From: Urechidicola croceus | Lineage (GTDB): Bacteria > Bacteroidota > Bacteroidia > Flavobacteriales > Flavobacteriaceae | Length of the DNA stretch: 64,000 bases | Direction of reading: 5' to 3' | Assembly (NCBI RefSeq): GCF_001761325.1 | Contig: NZ_CP017478.1 | Location: 2,377,501 to 2,441,500, forward strand | In this document: positions 17,245 through 25,000 of the stretch, in pieces | Numbering within the stretch: position 1 is the first letter of the stretch | Layout of the letters: each line of letters starts with the position of its first letter | The notes under the pieces: model-generated | Told to the model about the DNA's origin: nothing | Database searches by the model: none | The model's input: the letters and a program-made list of their open reading frames with translations, nothing else | Position numbers and translations under genes: made by a program

Positions 17245-18213
17245 TTAGTAACCCAATTTAACACGAACTCTATTCAATACATCATTCGCAACATGACTTG
17301 CTTTTTCAGCACCAATTGCTAATGCTTTGTCAATTTCTTCTAAATTATTCATATAATAATTATAACGTTCACGTTCTGTAGAGAATTTTTCAAGAAGTAA
17401 TTCGTAAAATGCTTGTTTTGCGTGTCCATAGCCATAATTTCCTCCTTCATAATTTGCTCTCATTTCTGCAATTTGGGTCTCACTAGCAAGTAATTTGTAC
17501 AATGCAAATAGATTACAAGTATCAGAATTTTTAGGTTCTTCTAACGGAGTAGAATCTGTTTGAATTTTCATTACTTGTTTGCGCAATTTTTTATCATCTA
17601 AGAAAATATCAATAATATTTCCTTGCGATTTACTCATTTTCCCACCATTTGTTCCAGGAACGTACATAGTTCCTTCTTGAATTTTTGCTTCTGGCGCAAC
17701 CAAAGTTTCTCCCATTTGATGGTTAAAACGATTTGCTACGTCACGACTCATTTCTAAATGCTGTAATTGATCTTTTCCCACAGGTACAATTTCAGCATCA
17801 TACAATAAAATATCAGCAGCCATAAGCATAGGATAAGTAAACAAACCTGAATTTACATCTTCCAATCTGTCGGCTTTATCTTTAAATGAATGTGCCAATG
17901 TCAAGCGTTGATATGGATAAAAACAACTCAAATACCAAGATAATTCAGTCACTTGAGGCACATCACTTTGACGGTAAAAAACAGTTTTATTAATATCAAG
18001 TCCACATGCTAACCATGCAGCGGCAGTGCTATAGGTGTTTTGCCTTAATGTTTTTCCGTCTTTAATTTGAGTTAATGAATGTAAGTCTGCAATAAATAGA
18101 AACGATTCATTATTAGCATTTTTTGACATTTCAATTGCAGGCAAAATTGCACCTAAAATATTTCCGAGATGTGGCGTACCAGTACTTTGTACTCCTGTAA
18201 GAATTCTTGACAT
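17245..18213 (-). CDS. trpS: Tryptophan--tRNA ligase
   Basis: This is a class I synthetase that charges tRNA-Trp. The HIGH-type motif is TPHLGN at the start of MSRILTGVQSTGTPHLGNIL, and the KMSKS motif is intact (GGKMSKSQGN, near residue 195). GKDQLQHLEMSRDVANRFN is the typical TrpRS segment. At 322 residues from the ATG at 18213 it has the usual bacterial length. In-frame alternatives upstream are ATG at 18222 and TTG at 18234. The TATTTTTG box at 18233-18240 makes the ATG at 18213 (or 18222) more likely than the TTG. It is divergent from plsC. Confidence 0.96.
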   Translation of the reverse strand: MSRILTGVQSTGTPHLGNILGAILPAIEMSKNANNESFLFIADLHSLTQIKDGKTLRQNTYSTAAAWLACGLDINKTVFYRQSDVPQVTELSWYLSCFYPYQRLTLAHSFKDKADRLEDVNSGLFTYPMLMAADILLYDAEIVPVGKDQLQHLEMSRDVANRFNHQMGETLVAPEAKIQEGTMYVPGTNGGKMSKSQGNIIDIFLDDKKLRKQVMKIQTDSTPLEEPKNSDTCNLFALYKLLASETQIAEMRANYEGGNYGYGHAKQAFYELLLEKFSTERERYNYYMNNLEEIDKALAIGAEKASHVANDVLNRVRVKLGY

Positions 18214-18232
18214 TTTATTCATTTTGTATGGC

Positions 18233-18240
18233 AAAAATAC
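18233..18240 (-). promoter_or_regulatory. -7 box for trpS
   Basis: The minus strand reads TATTTTTG, an exact TAnnTTTG match, about 19 bases before the trpS ATG at 18213. Confidence 0.55.
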
Positions 18241-18277
18241 ATATTTCAGTAAGAAAATTTAGTACGATTTTAATTAG

Positions 18278-18285
18278 TATTTTTG
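18278..18285 (+). promoter_or_regulatory. -7 box for plsC, close to the start codon
   Basis: TATTTTTG matches TAnnTTTG and ends six bases before the ATG at 18292, so a very short or absent leader would result. With the trpS box it makes a compact divergent promoter pair. Confidence 0.5.
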
Positions 18286-18291
18286 GCAGTA

Positions 18292-19038
18292 ATGAAAATT
18301 ATAAGATATATAGCAATTTTAATTTGGCGTATTTGGTTTTACGTTTGGGTTACTCTTACAATTACTGTGGCTTTTATTCCACTTTTAATAGTAACTTCAA
18401 GAAAGCAGTGGTATCCTGCTTTTTATAAAATTGCACATGTTTGGGGAAAGACAATTTTATTTGTGATGGGATTTAAGGCCAAAATTGAAATAGATCAAGA
18501 AATAGATCCATATAAAAGTTATATGTTTTGCGCTAATCATACTTCAATGATTGATATAATGTTGATGTTGGCAGTTGTAAAAAACCCATGTGTTTTTGTT
18601 GGAAAAGCCGAATTGGGGAAAATCCCAATTTTTGGATTTTTCTTTAAACGAACAAGTATCATGGTAGATAGAAGTAGTTCTGAGAGTAGAAAGTCTGTGT
18701 TTGCAGAGGCTCAAAGAAGATTAGATAGTGGATTAAGTGTTTGTATCTTTCCTGAAGGGTTAGTTCCCTCTGACGAAAGTGTAGTATTGGCGCCATTTAA
18801 AAATGGTGCATTTATTCTTGCAATAGAACATCAAATTCCAATGGTTCCAATGACTTTTTATGATTGTAAAAAGCGTTTTTCTTATACTTTTTTTAGCGGA
18901 AGCCCTGGAGATTTAAGAGTGAAAATTCATTCATTTATTGAAACTAAAGGTTTGGAGTTAAAAGATAAAAGCAAGTTAAATAAATTAATGTTTGATACTA
19001 TTTATAATGAATTAGCAAACGATTTAAATTCTCAATAG
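18292..19038 (+). CDS. plsC: 1-acyl-sn-glycerol-3-phosphate acyltransferase
   Basis: PlsC adds the second acyl chain to lysophosphatidic acid, making phosphatidic acid at the inner membrane. The 248-residue protein has an N-terminal membrane helix (about residues 8-32). The catalytic motif NHTSMIDIM is the NHxxxxD box (His near residue 82), and CIFPEGLVPSDE is the substrate-binding FPEG motif. The ATG at 18292 is preferred over the in-frame TTG at 18283, which lies within the -7 box. It is followed closely by the hemolysin III gene. Confidence 0.92.
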   Translation: MKIIRYIAILIWRIWFYVWVTLTITVAFIPLLIVTSRKQWYPAFYKIAHVWGKTILFVMGFKAKIEIDQEIDPYKSYMFCANHTSMIDIMLMLAVVKNPCVFVGKAELGKIPIFGFFFKRTSIMVDRSSSESRKSVFAEAQRRLDSGLSVCIFPEGLVPSDESVVLAPFKNGAFILAIEHQIPMVPMTFYDCKKRFSYTFFSGSPGDLRVKIHSFIETKGLELKDKSKLNKLMFDTIYNELANDLNSQ

Positions 19039-19069
19039 CACTTTTTAATAAATTTTCCGTTTAGATATT

Positions 19070-19729
19070 ATGAGTAAAAAAGAATTTAGTTCATACGATC
19101 CTAAAGAAGAAAGATTGAATGTTTTAACACATGCATTAGGTTTAGTTTTAAGCGTGATTGCATTGGTTTTATTGGTTGTAAAATCTTCTACTTACGGAAC
19201 AGTTACACATATTGTGAGTTTTACAATTTTCGGTGCTAGTATGATTGTTTTATATTCTGCTTCTACATTTTATCATTATTCTACAAAACCCGAATTGCGT
19301 TATAAGTTAAAAGTATTTGACCACTCGGCAATTTATGTGCTTATTGCTGGAACCTATACACCATTTACTTTGGTGGTTTTACAAGGTTGGGTTGGCTGGA
19401 CAATTTTTGGAATTGCTTGGGGTTTGGCACTTATTGGCATTATCTTAAAATTATTTTATACAGGAAAATATGATAAAATATCTACTATTGCATATGTTTT
19501 GATGGGATGGCTCATTATCTTTGCGATTAAACCACTGATAGATAATTTTTCATTTGAAGGATTGATGTGGCTTTTAGCAGGAGGAGTTTTTTATACTATT
19601 GGAGCCGTTTTATATAGTATGGAAAAAGTTAAATACAACCATGCAATTTTTCATGTGTTTGTATTGCTTGGAAGTTTTAGTCATTTTATGGCAATAATTT
19701 TATACGTATTACCAATTAAAGTTAAATAA
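19070..19729 (+). CDS. Hemolysin III / PAQR family membrane protein (TrhA-like)
   Basis: The 219-residue protein has seven hydrophobic segments, as in the PAQR/hemolysin III family. The start EERLNVLTHALGLVLSVIAL, then the SASTFYHYS motif (conserved Ser-His pair), DHSAIYVLIAGTYTPF and a C-terminal HAIFHVFVLLGSFSHF carry the family's conserved Asp and His residues, which in PAQR enzymes coordinate zinc. TrhA in other bacteria has been linked to membrane energetics; a true haemolytic role is not implied. Confidence 0.92.
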   Translation: MSKKEFSSYDPKEERLNVLTHALGLVLSVIALVLLVVKSSTYGTVTHIVSFTIFGASMIVLYSASTFYHYSTKPELRYKLKVFDHSAIYVLIAGTYTPFTLVVLQGWVGWTIFGIAWGLALIGIILKLFYTGKYDKISTIAYVLMGWLIIFAIKPLIDNFSFEGLMWLLAGGVFYTIGAVLYSMEKVKYNHAIFHVFVLLGSFSHFMAIILYVLPIKVK

Positions 19730-19753
19730 TAGATTAGATATAAATAATAAAAA

Positions 19754-21613
19754 ATGAATATTAAAAACACCATATTTTTAGCCCTAACAACTATTTTTTT
19801 AATCAGTTGTACTAAAACAAAAAAAGAAGAAGTAGCAGTTTTAAAATACGTTGAAGAACCACATTCGTATGCACAGCCAAACGAAGCGGTTATTACACAT
19901 TTAAATTTAGATATTGATGTAGATTTTGATAAAGAAATCATTAGCGGAACGGCAACTTATGATATTGAAAATAACAATTCAGATCATATTATTTTAGACG
20001 CAAAAAATTTAGTCATTCAAAAAGTACAAGCAGATGGAAAAGACACTGAATTTTCTTTGGGTGCATTTGATGAAAGTTTAGGTCAACCATTAAAAATTAT
20101 TATTAAAAAGGACACTAAAAAAATTACTGTATTTTACGAAACTACAGATAAAACAGAAGCAGTTCAATGGTTAAATCCACAACAAACTGCCGATAAAAAA
20201 CACCCTTTCTTATTTACACAAGGTCAAGCAATTTTAACACGTACATGGATTCCAATTCAAGACAGTCCTCAAATCAGAATTACATATGATGCTACTGTTA
20301 GAGTTCCTAAAGAATTGATGGCTGTTATGAGTGCTGAAAATCCGAAAGTAAAATCGGAAAATGGAGAATATCATTTCAAAATGGCACAAAAAATACCACC
20401 ATATTTAATGGCGTTAGCTGTTGGAGATATAGCGTATAAAGCAGTAAGTGATAGAACAGGAGTTTATGCTGAAAATTCTATGGTTGATGCAGTACAAGAA
20501 GAATTTTCTGAAATGGAAAAAATGGTCGTTGAAGCCGAAAAATTATATGGAAAATATGCTTGGGATCAATTTGATGTAATTGTTTTGCCACCAAGTTTTC
20601 CTTTTGGAGGAATGGAAAATCCACGATTGACATTTGCAACACCAACCTTAATTGCGGGTGATAAGAGTTTGACTTCAGTGATTGCACATGAGTTGGCACA
20701 TTCTTGGTCTGGGAATTTAGTAACGAATACAACTTGGGATGATTTCTGGTTGAATGAAGGGTTTACTGTGTATTTCGAAAACCGAATCATGGAAGCACTA
20801 TACGGAAAAGACAGAGCCAATATGTTAGGATTGATTGCTCGTCAAGATCTTGATGAAGAAGTAGAAGGATTTAAGGCAACTCCAGAAATGACACATTTAA
20901 AACTGAACTTAAAAGGAAAAAATCCTGATGATGGAATGAATAGTATTGCCTACGATAAAGGATTCTTATTTTTAAAGACATTAGAAGAATTAGTGGGAAG
21001 AGAAAAGTTTGATGTTTTCTTAAAAGAATACTTTCAGTCAAATGCTTTTTCAACGATGACAACAGAAAAATTCATCGATATTTTAAATACAAATTTGTTA
21101 GAAAAAAGCAATGTTACTTTCAATACCGAAGAATGGGTTTACAATTCTGGAGTTCCAAGTAATGCATTTGAAATAAAGTCTGATAAGTTTGAAAAAGTGA
21201 AGCAAACCATTGCTGATATTATAAAGAATAACAAGGTAGATGTTGGTGTAACAAAAGATTGGACAACTCAAGAATGGGTATATTTTATCCGTAATTTCCC
21301 TGAAGATATTACACCAACACAAATGGCAATTATTGACAACGCTTTTGATTTATCTAACTCCACAAACTCACATAAAGCCATGGTTTGGTACGAGCAATCA
21401 ATCAAGCACAATTATAGAGGAAATAACGTTGATAAAAAGATTGAAGAATTTTTAACTACAGTTGGTCGTCGTTGGTATGTTTCAACATTATACACGGCTT
21501 ATGCTGAGGCAGATAAAGTTGACGAAGGATTGGCTATTTACAAGAAAGCAAGACAAAATTACCATTCAGTTACTGTGAATACTATCGACAAAACATTGGG
21601 ATATAAAGAGTAA
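19754..21613 (+). CDS. M1 family zinc aminopeptidase (LTA4 hydrolase-like), lipoprotein
   Basis: The protein has the zinc-binding motif HELAHSWSGN (His312, Glu313, His316), the third ligand in LNEGFTVYFE (Glu335), and the exopeptidase signature GGMENPRLTF upstream. The C-terminal helical domain, in place of ERAP-type domains, resembles leukotriene A4 hydrolase homologues, and 619 residues matches those. The N-terminus has a lipoprotein signal (IFLISC, near residue 17), so the enzyme is probably anchored in the envelope and trims peptides in the periplasm. It ends two bases before the end of the broken DUF1272 gene on the other strand. Confidence 0.95.
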   Translation: MNIKNTIFLALTTIFLISCTKTKKEEVAVLKYVEEPHSYAQPNEAVITHLNLDIDVDFDKEIISGTATYDIENNNSDHIILDAKNLVIQKVQADGKDTEFSLGAFDESLGQPLKIIIKKDTKKITVFYETTDKTEAVQWLNPQQTADKKHPFLFTQGQAILTRTWIPIQDSPQIRITYDATVRVPKELMAVMSAENPKVKSENGEYHFKMAQKIPPYLMALAVGDIAYKAVSDRTGVYAENSMVDAVQEEFSEMEKMVVEAEKLYGKYAWDQFDVIVLPPSFPFGGMENPRLTFATPTLIAGDKSLTSVIAHELAHSWSGNLVTNTTWDDFWLNEGFTVYFENRIMEALYGKDRANMLGLIARQDLDEEVEGFKATPEMTHLKLNLKGKNPDDGMNSIAYDKGFLFLKTLEELVGREKFDVFLKEYFQSNAFSTMTTEKFIDILNTNLLEKSNVTFNTEEWVYNSGVPSNAFEIKSDKFEKVKQTIADIIKNNKVDVGVTKDWTTQEWVYFIRNFPEDITPTQMAIIDNAFDLSNSTNSHKAMVWYEQSIKHNYRGNNVDKKIEEFLTTVGRRWYVSTLYTAYAEADKVDEGLAIYKKARQNYHSVTVNTIDKTLGYKE

Positions 21614-21615
21614 AC

Positions 21616-21847
21616 TTATTTAGGATTGAATATCCGCTTTTCTGAAGGCGGATATTTTTCCAAATATTTCTCAGGACGAATGGGTCTTTTAGTAAAATTG
21701 CCTCCACAATTCGGACATACATTTTTAAATTTTTTCAGTAGCACATTCTTCACAATAAGTACATTCAAAAGTACATATCATAGCATCTTCCGAATCATAA
21801 GGTAAATCTTTATTGCACTGTTCGCAACTAGGTCTTATTTCTAACAT
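21616..21847 (-). pseudogene. DUF1272 zinc-ribbon protein with a one-base frameshift
   Basis: Read from the ATG at 21847, the minus strand encodes 40 codons starting MLEIRPSCEQCNKDLPYDSE, including the cysteine pairs of the DUF1272 family, and then stops at TAA near 21727. In the next frame, with one A removed from the run around 21731-21736, the sequence continues NVCPNCGGNFTKRPIRPEKY and on to a stop at 21616. The two parts join into a normal ~76-residue DUF1272 protein. The run is six A bases on the coding strand; the intact gene would need five. A genuine pseudogene, a homopolymer sequencing error, or less likely a programmed shift, would all fit. Confidence 0.8.
21629..21659 (+). terminator. 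Hairpin after the M1 peptidase, within the DUF1272 remnant
   Basis: AATATCCGC (21629-21637) pairs perfectly with GCGGATATT (21648-21656), followed by TTT. It also forms part of the DUF1272 coding sequence (codons for YPPSEKRIF), so it may be a terminator for the peptidase or chance within the coding region. Confidence 0.5.
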
Positions 21848-21861
21848 AATTTAAAATATTG

Positions 21862-21885
21862 GTGGCTGAGCGGAGTCGAAGCCAC
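21862..21885. repeat. Short palindromic intergenic repeat (GTGGCT type)
   Basis: It begins GTGGCTGAGCGGAGTC and ends AGCCAC, with six-base inverted ends. The inner GAGCGGAGTCGA resembles the cores of the elements at 12182 and 16033. Confidence 0.65.
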
Positions 21886-21923
21886 ATACACCAAAATTAC
21901 AAAACAGTTTTAATAGAAACACC

Positions 21924-21970
21924 GTCAGTTCGAGTGAAATTCTTTTTTAAGAATTTTGTATCGAGAACTT
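21924..21970. repeat. Imperfect inverted repeat upstream of the A2M gene
   Basis: GTCAGTTCGAGTGAAATTC on the left and AAGAATTTTGTATCGAGAAC on the right form an imperfect hairpin about 47 bases long. Its TTG/ATG-like positions should not be used as the start of the A2M gene. I recall this kind of element as scattered in flavobacterial genomes. Confidence 0.55.
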
Positions 21971-22072
21971 TTAACAAAACTTTATAATAAGAAGTATACA
22001 ATATTCTTTGAATATACTTCGTTATTTTTAGTAACTTCAAGCAATATTTTTTCCATTTTTAATCATTTTCTG

Positions 22073-25000
22073 ATGAGACTATCAAAGGCACTCTGTATGC
22101 TCGTTTTGAGCGTATTGGTGATTTCTTGTAAGAAGGACAATCCTCAAGAATCAACCGACAACTTATTTAAATTTAAAGATTACATTTCTCAAACAACTTC
22201 TGGCGAAATTTCTGTCGCCTCACCAATTAAAATTGGATTGATGAAAGAAGTAGAATCTTGGGTTCCCAACCAAGAAGTTTTAGAAAAAATTATATCGATT
22301 TCACCTTCAGTTAAAGGAACTTTATTTGCCGAAAACACGCGTTCTATAATTTTTAAACCAGAAGAAAATTTAAAGCCAAATCAGGAGTACGAGGTAACAG
22401 TGAATTTGAGTAAAATGTACCCAAATGTTCCTTCTGAATTTAAGACCTACACATTTAAGTTTAAAACTATACAGCAAAACTTTACCATAAATACCGAAAA
22501 CATCCAGTCTTATAGTAAAGAATGGCAATATATTCAAGGTCATTTGAGAGCCTCGGATATTATTTCTTTAGAAGATGTTGAGCAAGTATTATCAGCAACT
22601 CAAAAAGGAAAAAATTTAAAGATAAAGTGGAATTCATTAGCAGAAAACAGTGTGTATTATGATTTTAAAATAGATAGTATTCAACGTTTTGAAGATGATT
22701 CGGAAGTTGAGGTAAAATGGAATGGAAATAAGATAAATGTTGATAATAAAGGCGCTTCTAAATTTAATATTCCAGGAATAAATAATTTTTCAATTGTGAA
22801 GTTAGATGTTATTCAAAGCCCAGAACAACATCTGCAAATAAACTTCTCGGATCCTTTAAAAAAACAACAAAATTTCAATGGATTGGTTTCAGTAGAAAAT
22901 GGGCAAAATTTAAAATATGTTGTTGATGGAAATATTTTAAAAGTATACCCAAGTAATCGTATTATTGGTAATGTTTCAGTTGATGTTTTTCAAGGAATTA
23001 AGAGTGTTGACGACTATAAATTAAAGACTGGATTCTCTCAAAAAATCACTTTTGAGCAATTGAAACCGGAAGTTAGATTGATTTCGAATGGTGTTATTTT
23101 GCCAAATTCATCAGACTTAAAATTCAATTTTGAAGCAGTTAATCTAAGAGCGGTTGATATAAAAGTTATTAAGATCTATGAAGATAATATTTTACAGTTT
23201 TTACAAGAAAATAATTTAAATAACACCAATTCTTATAACATTAGAAGAGTAGGTCGTAGAATCGCAAATAAAACAATTTCATTGGTTAAAAATGATATTG
23301 AAAGCACGGGTAAATGGAAAGCATATGCTATTGATTTGTCAAAAATGATTCAGTCAGATCCTGGAGCCATTTATCGTATAGAATTGAGTTATAAAAAATC
23401 GTATTCAATGTATACTTGTAATGGAAGTGAGGCTGTAACCAATACCGAAGATGATTATTATGATGAGTACGAAGACGAGTATTATTACGACGAAAATCAA
23501 GATTATACTATCGAAGAAGTAGCGGAATTAGACGAAAGAGAAGAACAATATTGGGACAATCTTATTTACAATTATCGTAACCGTAGATATTACAATTGGA
23601 AGGATAGAGACAATCCGTGTAAAGAGGCTTACTATGACAATGACAATCGAATTATATCTGCTAATATTTTAGGTTCAAACCTTGGAGTTATTGCCAAAAA
23701 AGGAGAAAATAAAACCTATTTATTTGCCGTAAATGATATTTTGACAACGCAACCAGTTTCTGGTGCCAATGTTAAAATTTACAACTATCAGCAACAATTA
23801 ATATCACAAACAACTACCAATAATCAAGGTTTTGCCAATTTTGATATTGACAAAAACGCTTCATTTGCTATTGTTACAAAAGGGAAAAACACAACCTATG
23901 TAAAAATCGATGATGGACATTCATTGTCTATGAGTAAATTCGATGTTTCAGGACAAAAACTACAGAAAGGATTGAAAGGTTATATCTATGGAGAGCGAGG
24001 AGTTTGGCGTCCTGGAGATACAATTCATTTGACATTTGTTTTGAATGACAAGTCGAATCCACTTCCTGAAAACCATCCAATAAAAATGGAATTGACAGAT
24101 GCACAAGGAAAGTTGGTTTATAAAAACATTCAGACAAATTCTACTAATGGTTTTACGCGATTTTCTATCCCAACTTCAGATGCTTCACCAACTGGAAATT
24201 GGAATTCAAATGTAAGTGTTGGAGGTGCAAAATTTTATAAGTCGATTAAAGTTGAAACAATCAAGCCAAATCGTTTAAAAATCAATATCGACTTTCCAGA
24301 TGAGGTGCTATCTTCCAAAAATTCTATAAAAGGAGATTTAGAAGTAAAATGGTTACACGGAGCGCCTGCTAAAAATTTAAAAGCAGAAGTCAAAGCAAAA
24401 TTAATAGCAACCAATACTGCTTTTCCAGATTACAAAGGATACATTTTTAATGATCCAACTCGTAAATTTCAATCAGAAGAAATTGTCATTTTTGATGGAA
24501 ATGTAAATGCTGATGGGATTGCAAAAATTGATAAAAAACTGAATTTAAAAAGTAAGGCTCCAGGAATGTTGAAGGCTTCGTTTTTAACAAGAGCATTTGA
24601 AAACGGAGGAGACTTTTCGATGGATGTGTTTACTAAAAATTATGCGCCATACATTTCGTTTGTTGGTTTAAAATCACCTAAAGCACGAGCGTATGGATCT
24701 TTTTATACTGATGAAAATGTAACTTTTGATGTTGTTACTGTTGATGATAAAGGAAAACCAATTAAGCGAAACGGATTGGAAGTTGAGGTGTATGAAATTC
24801 AATGGCGTTGGTGGTGGAATTCCTCTTATGATGATCTGTCGTCGTATGTTGGAAGTCAATATCACAAACCGTTTAAGTCTTTAAAGTTAAATACTGATTC
24901 CAAAGGAAAAGCGACATTTAACATCAATGTTCCCGACAATGATGGTGGACGCTATTTAATCCGAATTTATGATCCAAAAAGTGGTCACGCAACAGGAAGA

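Noticed and set aside
21956-22072. Extended start of the alpha-2-macroglobulin gene
   Set aside because: The extension overlaps an intergenic repeat and would put a non-signal stretch before a clear lipoprotein signal; the ATG at 22073 is preferred.
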